Shown here: one piece after another, positions 11,289 to 20,051 of the stretch | How positions within the stretch are numbered: the stretch's first letter is position 1 | Layout of the letters: every line of letters begins with the position of its first letter | NCBI GenBank assembly: GCA_018136815.1 | Contig: CM030942.1 | Location: 115,976 to 179,975 of the forward strand | Reading direction: 5' to 3' | From: Isochrysis galbana | Taxonomy: Eukaryota; Haptophyta; Isochrysidales; Isochrysidaceae | Length of the DNA stretch: 64,000 nt | Notes under the pieces: model-generated | What the model was told of the DNA's origin: nothing | What the model saw: the letters and a program-made list of their open reading frames with translations, nothing else | Databases searched by the model: none | Made by a program: the position numbers and the translations under genes

Positions 11289-11456
11289 TATCACAGGGTG
11301 TCTTGTGCCATTTGTGGTTCTATACCGTTAGTGTGCCTTGTGTGGCAGTGCCCCCTAGGTATCTTTTAATCATCTTGTCATGGCGTAGCGCGATGGCGGC
11401 GCGGCGCGCCGCTCTCTCACCGCCGCCGGGGCTCGCGCTGCGGGCTCCCGGCGATA
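11289..11456 (+). repeat. TRIM 5' LTR
   Basis: 168-bp LTR, TATC...GATA termini, preceded by the GATTG target duplication. Confidence 0.85.
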
Positions 11457-11473
11457 TGGAGCTCCCACCCAGG
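11457..11473 (+). promoter_or_regulatory. Putative TRIM primer-binding site
   Basis: TGGAGCTCCCACCCAGG directly follows the 5' LTR. TGG at this position is the usual complement of a tRNA 3' CCA. The tRNA was not identified. Confidence 0.45.
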
Positions 11474-12320
11474 TAGAGGGGCAGGGCTGGGCTTGCTGAG
11501 CCGACTCTCGCGGACCGCCGCGAGCTGCGCGCGCTCGCGCAGTCGCTTTGGGCTGCATGGCTGCATGGCGACGCATGGTGGCAAGCCCTCCTCTCTCCCT
11601 CTCTTTCTCCCCCTCTGGGAGAGCTGAGAGCTGGTCCCTCTGGGCCCCTTGCTCGGGAGGGGATGGATCTCATTGATCCTTGCTTGTTTGCACCCCTTGC
11701 CCGCATTGCCTCGCCTCGCTCGCGCGCGCTCGCGCGAGCTGCCCTTGTTGATCGCTGCTCGATCCATTCATTGCTGGGCGAGTGCCCCGTCTGGGTGAGT
11801 GCCCCTCTTTCTCTTTCTCTCCACCTCTCCCCCTTCCTTTTGTCTGGGAGAGTTGGGGTCCCGCTGGGCCTCTTTTTCGTTGCGCTGCCATACTTTCTCT
11901 CTCCTCCCCTACTGGGAGGGTCGGTCCATCTGACCGGCTCGGCTGCGTTGTTGCACTGCCGTCCCTTCTCTCTCCTCCCCAACTGGCGGGAGGGTTGGTC
12001 CATCTGACCGGCTCGGCTGCGCCGTATTCTCTCTCTCTCCTCCCCCACTGGCAGGGTTTGTCACTTTAACTTTAACCTCGGCTGCACCGTTGTCTCTCTC
12101 CTCCCCGGCTGGGAGGGTCAGCCAAGGTCCTTCTCACCGCTCGGCTGCACCGCTGTCTCGTCTCTCTTCTCTCTCTCCTCCCCTACTGGGAGGAATTGTC
12201 CCTTTGGAAAGATTGGTCCTTTTTGTTGGCCAAGTTGCAACTTGCTTTTCCATCCACATTTGACATTTGTTTGTGTTGAATTTGTGTAAGCGTCATTCGG
12301 ATCCCATCCGTACTCCGCTT

Positions 12321-12329
12321 AGGAGGGGG
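12321..12329 (+). promoter_or_regulatory. TRIM polypurine tract
   Basis: AGGAGGGGG abuts the 3' LTR, the expected place for plus-strand priming. Confidence 0.6.
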
Positions 12330-12497
12330 TATCACAGGGTGTCTTGTGCCATTTGTGGTTCTATACCGTTAGTGTGCCTTGTGTGGCAGTGCCCCCTAGG
12401 CATCTTTTAATCATCTTGTCATGGCGTAGCGCGATGGCGGCGCGGCGCGCCGCTCTCTCACCGCCGCCGGGGCTCGCGCTGCGGGCTCCCGGCGATA
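12330..12497 (+). repeat. TRIM 3' LTR
   Basis: 168 bp, one visible mismatch to the 5' LTR, followed by GATTG. Confidence 0.85.
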
Positions 12498-12748
12498 GAT
12501 TGCCAGTGCTAGAGGCTAGAGGTAGCAAGTAGACGAAGTAGTACTTCATAGTAGGATACTGATACTATGCGCCGAATATCGAATATCGTATGTGCTGCTA
12601 GTCGACTAGGTCTGGATTGATACGCATGTCGATAGGTCGGTATGTCGGTATGTGCGATTGGGTTTAAAACCGACTGTTTCGAGGAATCCTATCCGGGGGA
12701 GGTGGTCCACCTATACTCTATACTTGCTTACTTAAGAAGTTCCCTAAC

Positions 12749-13629
12749 AACTAAGTTTATACTTGGTTCACTCATGGCGGGGCACGAGCCCCCCTCTCTC
12801 TCCACTCCTCCCCTGCCATGGGGGAAGAACCACCCGCTCTCCTGGCACGCCTGATGGCCTGCCAGGAGCACACTGCCCTGCTGACCCATCCCTCTCCCCA
12901 CAGGCACGCCTGATTCGCCCGCCCTGGCCTGTCGTGGCCTGCCCATTCCTCTGACCAGCCCCTCCTCCCCCTGGGCCCCCCTGTTCAGGACCCCCCAGCC
13001 AGCTCCAGTCGACTTGCAGGGGAGCGGAGCGCCAGCGAGGGAGAGGCAGGAGGGGCCAGGGCCATGCCCCAGCCTCACCTGCCCCCTGAGCTGTGCTCCC
13101 AGGCCCTGCAGGCTGCAGGCCATCTGGGGACCTGAGCGAGGGGCCGCAGGCGCGCGCCATGGGCCCCCGCCGCAGGGAAGAGAGGAGGAAAAGGGAAGAG
13201 GGAGGGGAGGGGGGAGCGGCAGCTCTCCCCTCCGGTGTTTACGTGTGTTCTAGACCTAGTTGGGTAAGAGAAGACGGGGGCGCCAGAGCCAGGAGGGAAG
13301 GGCCGCGGCTCGCCGCGGCCACTCGCTCGGGCGAGGGAGATTAGCGCTTTAGGCCCCTAAACTCACGAGTGCCCCCCCCCCCCCTGCGTTGCTTTTACCC
13401 GAAAGGGGTTTTCCCCCAGCGTGGCCTCGAGGAGAGGGTGTGCTGGGGTGCGTAGGGCCGGTGCTTGCACTGGGGGGAGGACAAATATCGAGGGGAGGGG
13501 GCAATCCCCCCCCCCCGGTACCACTCGGACACCTGGCTCGCCAGGCATGGCGGGAGTCCGGGGCTGAAAAGTTGTGTCCAATTAGCTAGTGGGGTTGGCT
13601 AGGATATAACATTTTAATTTTTTAAAAAA
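12749..13629 (-). mobile_element. SINE-like retroposon, divergent copy 4
   Basis: Flanked by a 16-bp direct repeat TAAGAAGTTCCCTAAC (12733-12748 and 13630-13645). Read on the minus strand, the block CTCAGGGGGCAGGTGAGGCTGGGG and the following GC-rich segment match the right part of copies 1 and 2 (e.g. 5106-5190), but with many differences. The terminus differs from the GTAGGTTC end of the others, so this is an older or separate subfamily. It contains long C/G runs (13373-13384, 13508-13516) and no gene. Confidence 0.6.
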
Positions 13630-13849
13630 TAAGAAGTTCCCTAACCTTACCATAAATACCAGCATGAGTTCCCGCCGCCCCGACGAGCAAGTGATTCCTT
13701 GTTGACGCCGTTATTCATATATACTCCCCACTATCCCCGTCTCTCTTCTCTTCTCTTCTCTCGTAGGAGTAGAGGCTAGAGAGTGCAGGGCACGTACGTA
13801 CGGTACCCTACTTGCTTCCTTGGCACCCCGGAGCGTCCGTGTCGGCCCG

Positions 13850-15271
13850 ATGGAACGGATGGCCGTGCTCTGCAGCCTGCTGCTGTGTCGGGCGCACGCG
13901 GCGCCGGTCGAACTTGCGGAGCTTATACCGCACGAGCTCGCCGAGCAGGTTGGCGACTGGTTGTCGCCGGTGGATGGGTCGGCTGCCCTATCGGGATGGG
14001 CGCTACCAAAGTACACTGTACTGCGATGGTGGGTCAGGGGCAGCAGGGAGGTAGGCTCTGTCTCACGTGCGGTCCCAGACAATGTGGAGCAGGCGCTTCA
14101 TCGCATGCAGGAATCTGTCACCGGCGAGGACGACTGTCAAGTCCGCGACTGGCTCGGTAACTGCCATGAGCCAGACGAAAGGGCGCCCACATTTGAGGAT
14201 GCCGAGCCATCGACACCATTCATACGTTTGTCCGAGTACTGCCAGGTAGACTGGCTCTCCAGCTGGATGTCGCATCAGACAAGCGACTGGCTGCGCTCGC
14301 GCCTTCACCAGGTCAAAGGCCAGACGGTTGAGGAGATCATCGAATCGCAAATGCCTGGCGCGAAGCTTGACAAGCAGGAGATTGTCGTGAGAGCTCCTAC
14401 TGGCACCGTGATGTACCTCTCAAACATACAGCTGGTCGACGTCGACCCGATCTACATTGAGTATGGCGTTTGCTGGGATTCGTACGAGTGGTGGAAAGAG
14501 CAACTCTTACCCGTGCAACTTCACCACATGCACTCCCCTGACGGCATTCAGATGACGATCACAAGCATCAATGCACACATCTCATTCGACTTCCGCGTGG
14601 AGCAGCACATTGGTCCGCTGACCATCCCAATGGGCTCCGGGTCAGGAAGCGTTCACGTTCGTGGGTTGATGACAATGGAAGCCAATCTGCATACCGTAAC
14701 GACCGCTGCGGTGGACCGCTGCGAAGGTAAATTTGAGAGCACAGACATCCACTTTAGCCACACGTTGCTATCATCCGATCTGATCATGCCACTCATCCGC
14801 CACTACATCCCAGCCCTCGACAATCGAATCGCGCCGACGATCTGCTATGGAAACCCAGACGCCCGAGGCATGGCGATCGGACTTAAGCCAAAAGTTTCTT
14901 TTGGCGGACAGGAGGAGACCATCGAATGGCGAGGGTTGGCCCCGGAGATCAATGAGATGCTCCGTGAGAGTGCGGATTTGCTCACTGTTGTGGGCTGGGG
15001 GGATACACCACCCGCCGAGCGCCTGCAGAAAGCTCTTGAGGATCAGCAACGGCTGCGAGAAGTTGGGGTGGAGACGGAGTTGGGCCAGGGTCGGTTCGTT
15101 CACGTGAATGGCCACTTACCTCCCTCCCCACCTAACCCCCCACCATTTGGCCTCACAAGCTTGGCCATTGGCGCCCTCAATGTCGCCCGGGGAGGGATCG
15201 AGCTGCACCGGGGTGCACTTGAAGACGTGAACGAGATAAGTAGTACGCTTGCAGAGGCTGGTGGCCGATAG
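13850..15271 (+). CDS. Secreted BPI/LBP-like lipid-binding (TULIP) protein
   Basis: 473 aa from the ATG at 13850 (a further in-frame ATG follows at 13859). The N-terminus MERMAVLCSLLLCRAHA is a typical signal peptide. The central part matches the pattern of the N-terminal barrel of bactericidal/permeability-increasing and lipopolysaccharide-binding proteins: a VMYLSNIQLVDVD strand, ITSINAHISFDFRVEQ, a Gly/Ser-rich turn, a SVHVRGLMTMEANL strand and a paired-Cys region ending IAPTICYGN. TULIP-domain proteins bind lipids or amphipathic ligands outside the cell or between membranes. The C-terminal 120 residues are less typical and include a Pro-rich loop. The gene is intronless as read. Assignment is from pattern memory; a distant homology search would settle it. 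Confidence 0.6.
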   Translation: MERMAVLCSLLLCRAHAAPVELAELIPHELAEQVGDWLSPVDGSAALSGWALPKYTVLRWWVRGSREVGSVSRAVPDNVEQALHRMQESVTGEDDCQVRDWLGNCHEPDERAPTFEDAEPSTPFIRLSEYCQVDWLSSWMSHQTSDWLRSRLHQVKGQTVEEIIESQMPGAKLDKQEIVVRAPTGTVMYLSNIQLVDVDPIYIEYGVCWDSYEWWKEQLLPVQLHHMHSPDGIQMTITSINAHISFDFRVEQHIGPLTIPMGSGSGSVHVRGLMTMEANLHTVTTAAVDRCEGKFESTDIHFSHTLLSSDLIMPLIRHYIPALDNRIAPTICYGNPDARGMAIGLKPKVSFGGQEETIEWRGLAPEINEMLRESADLLTVVGWGDTPPAERLQKALEDQQRLREVGVETELGQGRFVHVNGHLPPSPPNPPPFGLTSLAIGALNVARGGIELHRGALEDVNEISSTLAEAGGR

Positions 15272-16132
15272 TAAGTTAGGCGCAGAAGCGGGCCATGTGC
15301 ATGAGGTGCTTTGTGTGGTCATTCGCGAGTTGGGCATGCGGCATGCGCACACATAATACAACACTACTACTACTAATAATAATACTAAAAGCCATCACAT
15401 CTGAGTGTTAGTACCACTAAGAGGCACCGCAACCTGCAGCCTCAGGTCTGGTTTATTTTTCAGCTGACACCCCGACACCCCCACATCCCACATCTCGGGT
15501 ATAACTTATACCACCCTCCTTTGTTTCTCGCATTCGCGAAACGACACTCGTTAGGCTTCGCTCTTCTCTTCGTCATTCGGCATCTATCGTTATAATTCTC
15601 TGCTTTCTCTCGTTCTCGGTCAAAGGCTTCGCTTGGACGCATGGGATCTTGGGTAGTGGAGCGCCCCCTCTCTTTCTCCCGAAGAGAAGGTCGTTTGCCT
15701 TCATTTGGTACCCCTCGTTTCCAAATACGCGATGCACCGGTACGAAAAAGAAATCGTCTAGTATTTGAGCAAAGGCACCCACCTCACAGTGCTCAACCAT
15801 GTCTACAGGTAGTGTTGAGAACGAGGGACGAGAACGGGAACGAGAACGAGGACGAGAGCGACGAACGAAGAACGACAGACGACAGGCGGCTAGAGGCCGA
15901 TGGACCGACGAGATGACACTACACTCACATCAACACCCTCCACACTAACGTATCCCTATCACGGAACGCACAGGAACCCGCTGGCAGATCGAACAAGCCA
16001 CAACGCGCGGCGTTGGAGGGTAGGGCCGAAGCTAGCTAGCGAGCTAGAGGAAGAGAGAGAAGGAGAATGAGAGCTTCTTAGGTCCAAGGTAGACACGAGA
16101 GACTACAACGCAGGGACTCAAAAAGACCCCTC
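15272..16132. other. Left flank of the large LTR retrotransposon
   Basis: AT-rich 3' flank of the TULIP gene, then purine-rich DNA with repeated GAACGAG units (15820-15880). It ends at CCCTC, the target duplication. No gene recognised. Confidence 0.4.
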
Positions 16133-17454
16133 TGTCGCATTCATCCTAGATGATGCGATTTCTAGGCTCTTATTTCCAGGTCCTTCGTCGTGCGGCCACA
16201 CGGTGAAGCTCAGGTACATCTAGGTTGGTAGGGTTCGTCCCTAGCGATCTAGAATTCGGGTTCTCGTTTCGTTCCTTCTAGCCTGTTTGTCAGGTCTAGA
16301 TTCCAGGTTTCCTCCTTTCGGGTAATCTTGACCCAAAGGAGCCAGGTCGCATGTCACTCGCTGCGCGCTTGTCTCAGGCTCTCGAGTTACCTTGTGAAGG
16401 CTTGTTTAGCTTCTTGCAAGGCTTGTCGTTTCTTGTTAGGTTCCGGTTCTTTCTTGGGACCTGCTGACTTTCGTTGTTGTCCAGGCCTGTTCTTCGTAGG
16501 TTCTGCTTGGCCTGGTTAGGGTTTCGTTGAATTCCCGCGTTCGGCGTTTGGCGTTGGCGTTCGGAAACTTCCTCTCACATTCCCTAGGTCCGCTACCCTT
16601 GGCTTGTAGGTCCTTGCTTCTTTCTTCTCGGTCAAGGTTTTGGCGAGCGAGTCGGTTGCTCTAGCCGCTCGAGATTTGAGGTTTAATTTGCTATCTCCCC
16701 TTGGAGACCGGTGTAGGTTCGCTTCCTAGGTGAGGGAATCTTTCCCCTTGATGCAAGCTACATGCAAGCCTTGGCCCCTTTGGTGTTTCTTCCCCTTGGT
16801 TGCTACTCAGGGTTGTTCGTTAGAAGCGTCTAGAAGGTTCACGCTCAACGGCAAGATTTCCTCTGTCGTGAAGATATCTCGTTGCGATCTGTATCCAAAG
16901 TGATCGCCGTGGTCGCGCGACAGGACGCTCCCCTTCGGACTCTCCGCTACGTGGGAAGTTACAACGGAGACACGCTCCGGCCGTCGCTGCGGAGTCTCTC
17001 TCTCTCTCGCTCTCTCTCTCCGTCTCTCGCGACGTGTTTGAGTTATCGGTGATTTGGGGTCGCGGTTGCTTGATAATTTGCTTTGTTTGGGTGAATGATT
17101 CCGGTGTGTTCGTGAGTCGGTGTATCCTGTTGTTCTCAGGCTCTTTGTCCGTCGTTGTTCGCTGCGTCGCTGCACTCAAGCAGCCTAGGCTCCCTCCCTG
17201 AGGGAAGAGTTCTTTGTAGGTCTAACAATCTCTTAAAGCCCAACACACTAGGGCCGCTAGGAGCGCCTCGCCGCCCCACAGCCCTTCGTTCGCCGTTCGT
17301 TCCCCGTCCATACACCCGAATGGGGTTGCCCGACCCAGTCCAGAATTTCATTCACCCGACTCCCGGTGGGGAGGAGGGACAAAGCGCCGCGCTAGCCGCC
17401 GGTGCCGCTCGCGACGGAGTGGCTCAGAGCCCTCCGGTAGCGCTCGACTCGACA
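16133..17454 (+). repeat. 5' LTR of the Ty3/gypsy element
   Basis: 1322 bp, starting TGTCGCATTCATCC and ending CTCGACTCGACA. The first 25 bases contain a GCAT...ATGC hairpin. It includes a (TC)n stretch (about 16996-17024) and the Gag start codon at 17320. Confidence 0.92.
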
Positions 17455-20037
17455 AGCACGAAATCGAAGCTTGCGTCCTCGGCCGCAGAGGAGGAACCCC
17501 TCAGGGAACCTTCTCTGCCCGCTGCAGCTTTTGCTCCCGTGGGATGTCCGAGTGATCCCACGGCTTCTGAGGCTACACCAATGGCACCCATCACCCCGGC
17601 TGCTATCTCCACGACTGGCTCCGATCAGCTCGTGGCGGATGGCGAGGATTTGTCCGCTTCCTTCGGCACCCACCGGGTGCAATCACAGCGGGCCATGGTG
17701 GAGCATGACCCTCTCCCGCATGAGGCCAACTTCAGCGTCGCTGAGTTGGCCAATGAGGTGGAGGAGGGTCCCCTCCCTCTGATTCAGTTTGACCCCCCTC
17801 CTCACCTTCGAGATGATGAGTCTGAGGTCGGTGAAGGGGAGGGGATCAGCTTCCGAAGCCCCGCTTACCGGGACTATGCCCCGCCGTCATCAAAAAGGGT
17901 CCTTGATCAAGAGATCACCCCGATCGAGACGGCCGCGGCGCGTCAGGATGCGGAAATGGCAAGGCTTCAAGCGCAGACCAACACCCTAAAAGGGGCTGTG
18001 GAGCGCCTACAGTCATCCCTTGCCGCGGCAGAGGCGAGGGAGGGGCTTCTCCGGGATCAAGTTGAAGCAGGGTTCAAAGCCCTGACTCAGCTACTCCAAG
18101 CCCGCCAAGAGCCCACTTCAAGTCCGTCCATGGATCGGACCGAGGCGGCTGCGGATTCTGCTAGGCCGGCTCAGAAGGAACCATCCATGGACGAGCCTCC
18201 TGCCCTAGACCAAAAGGGCCACGCCTCTCCGGCTACTAGGGTTCCACGGTCGGCGTACCCGACCTCCAAATCGGAATCCCGCCGCCAGGATCAGAGCCCT
18301 TACCGGGGCCCGACCCCGGTGGTGCCGTTCCGCCACCCTCGCGACCCCTGCCTTGCGGTGGGGATGGATGAGCGAGAGGCAGTTGTAAGCGAGTGGAAAA
18401 ATCTCCTCGCCCTGCCCTCACGCGATCTGGCCGCCCTTTACCGCGACTCCGACGAGCATGAGCTCATCCACACCATTTTGAAGAGCAACCTCTCCCTGGC
18501 GGGCAACGTTTGGCATTGCCGAATTTTCATGGAGGAGGACCACTTGCTCAAATGGGTGCGTAGCCGCTTCTCAGCCGAGCAAACCCTTCACCATCAGGTC
18601 AGGATGGGCAAAGAGCTTTCGGAGCTCCGCTTCCCAAAGGCCCTCGCCTCCGATAACGTTCAAACCGCGGCGACAGCCTGGAACGAATTTCGGCTAACTC
18701 TCATCAAGCCGTTGGAGCGGGCACTAGCGCTCGGCTGCGATCATCGCGAAATATTTACCTCCCTCCTCGCGGCAGCCGGAGCCAATTCCAGCGGCAATTC
18801 CCGCATCTTCGCCTTCCTCCTCGATCTAGTGGAGGACCGCGCCCTCGCTCTCAATCCTGTCCTCGCTGCTGACGTCCTTCTTCGCAAATGCGACGGGACC
18901 TTCGCAAACGGGGCCGATGGTTTCGCGAAAGACTCGGCGTCGATGGAGTGGGACCGCATGAGGGAGCGCGAGGCCGGCGCTGATCTATGTGAGCTCAGCA
19001 AGAATTTGGTTCGCGCCTACATCCGCAAGCTTGGCGATTCCGCGGTTGACTCCACCAACGTGTGGGATCATCCAAACATGGCCCATGAGATCAACCAGAG
19101 GTTCGAGGAAATCATTCGGAACGATAAGGTTGATCCTCAGCGCGGCGTCGACAATGCTATTAAATTTGCGGAGGTGCTCGCGGAGACTCGTTTCCGCGTA
19201 GAGAACCACGAGCTAGGTCGGTCGGCGCTCTCGTGCGTCAACCTCTGCCAACGGTACCTCAGCCCTTACGAGCAGGCCCGGGTGAAGCGTCATCAATCCC
19301 GGACCTCGACGAAGCAAACCGCGGCTAGCGTACGCACTAAGGCCTCAGGCGAGGCAAAGAACGAGACATCCTCGTCCCAGAAGACCGCTTCGACCACGGA
19401 CATGGTCGCCGCCGTGCAGGCAGCCGTCCAAGCCACCGTGGCTGAAGCTCTTCGCGGACAGGGACACTCGCCTGCTTCGAAGCCTGATTATCGGGCTGCT
19501 GCACCGCCGGCAAGTTACCACTCCAACTCGCCGTTGCCGGCTATACTGACCGATCCACCGGGTCGAAAGGGAGGCTCGTCTCGGCCGCCCAGCCGTCGCT
19601 GCGATCCGCCGGCGAACGGCCAAGGGCTACCGCCCGATTTGGGCGTATCCCGGTGGACGCCCGAGCTTTGGAATCGGGCCCGAGCCCGCTTCTGGGCCGT
19701 AGCAGGCTATGCCAAGCACCCAAGGGTCTCGGCGGCGCTAGCAAAGTGCCGACCGGCCGATAATTCAATGGAAACTCCACGGACGGACGATATCAATAGG
19801 GGAATCACCGAATGGACGAACGAAAACGGCTGTGCCTTCTGCGCTTTCCGACCTCAAGCTCCTCCTGGCACTCCATCCAGCGAAGCCTGGAAATATGGCA
19901 CGGGAGACGGTGCTCACAACCCCGTCATCTGTCAGCCATATATCCGCTTTCTGTGTGAGGCTGGCTGCGGAGAGTGCGGATCGGACGAGCACATTCATAA
20001 GCTTCTTCGCTCGATGGTCCGGGTTAAGCCTCAGTAG
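17320..20037 (+). CDS. gag: Gag of the Ty3/gypsy element, ending in UAG in frame with Pol
   Basis: 905 aa from ATG 17320, which lies within the 5' LTR. About 45 residues are LTR-encoded before the frame passes into the unique region. The order is: a Pro/Ser-rich acidic N-terminus; a coiled coil at about residues 204-263 (17929-18108); a helical capsid-like domain at about 341-545 with the segment HLLKWVRSRFSAEQT; a basic, low-complexity linker; and a C-terminal Cys/His cluster (CAFC ... CEAGCGECG ... HIH, about 838-899) that may bind nucleic acid in place of a CCHC knuckle. Gag forms the particle that packages the RNA. It terminates at TAG (20035-20037). Pol has no start codon of its own nearby and is open in the same frame, so fusion by stop readthrough is implied. 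Confidence 0.85.
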   Translation: MGLPDPVQNFIHPTPGGEEGQSAALAAGAARDGVAQSPPVALDSTSTKSKLASSAAEEEPLREPSLPAAAFAPVGCPSDPTASEATPMAPITPAAISTTGSDQLVADGEDLSASFGTHRVQSQRAMVEHDPLPHEANFSVAELANEVEEGPLPLIQFDPPPHLRDDESEVGEGEGISFRSPAYRDYAPPSSKRVLDQEITPIETAAARQDAEMARLQAQTNTLKGAVERLQSSLAAAEAREGLLRDQVEAGFKALTQLLQARQEPTSSPSMDRTEAAADSARPAQKEPSMDEPPALDQKGHASPATRVPRSAYPTSKSESRRQDQSPYRGPTPVVPFRHPRDPCLAVGMDEREAVVSEWKNLLALPSRDLAALYRDSDEHELIHTILKSNLSLAGNVWHCRIFMEEDHLLKWVRSRFSAEQTLHHQVRMGKELSELRFPKALASDNVQTAATAWNEFRLTLIKPLERALALGCDHREIFTSLLAAAGANSSGNSRIFAFLLDLVEDRALALNPVLAADVLLRKCDGTFANGADGFAKDSASMEWDRMREREAGADLCELSKNLVRAYIRKLGDSAVDSTNVWDHPNMAHEINQRFEEIIRNDKVDPQRGVDNAIKFAEVLAETRFRVENHELGRSALSCVNLCQRYLSPYEQARVKRHQSRTSTKQTAASVRTKASGEAKNETSSSQKTASTTDMVAAVQAAVQATVAEALRGQGHSPASKPDYRAAAPPASYHSNSPLPAILTDPPGRKGGSSRPPSRRCDPPANGQGLPPDLGVSRWTPELWNRARARFWAVAGYAKHPRVSAALAKCRPADNSMETPRTDDINRGITEWTNENGCAFCAFRPQAPPGTPSSEAWKYGTGDGAHNPVICQPYIRFLCEAGCGECGSDEHIHKLLRSMVRVKPQ

Positions 20038-20051
20038 GGGTCCGGCGGGGT
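20035..20051 (+). promoter_or_regulatory. Putative UAG readthrough site between Gag and Pol
   Basis: The context is CAG TAG GGG TCC GGC. From 20038 the same frame stays open to 27546. A G-rich/C-rich self-complementary stretch (GGGGTCCCC at 20047-20055) follows and could form a stem. Murine leukaemia virus-type gammaretroviruses use an in-frame Gag UAG followed by G and a structured RNA. The parallel is by analogy. Confidence 0.6.

Larger units (their letters stand above)
11289..12497 (+). mobile_element. TRIM: miniature LTR retrotransposon
   Basis: Two 168-bp direct terminal repeats (11289-11456 and 12330-12497) differ at one base that I can see (taggT/Catc). Each LTR begins TATCACAGGG and ends CCCGGCGATA, so the ends are inverted (TATC/GATA). 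A 5-bp target duplication GATTG occurs at 11284-11288 and 12498-12502. The 873-bp interior encodes no retroviral protein, so the element must be mobilised in trans. The interior is T/C-rich with repeated CTCCTCCCC-ACTGGGAGG blocks. One difference in 168 bases implies a recent insertion. Confidence 0.85.
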
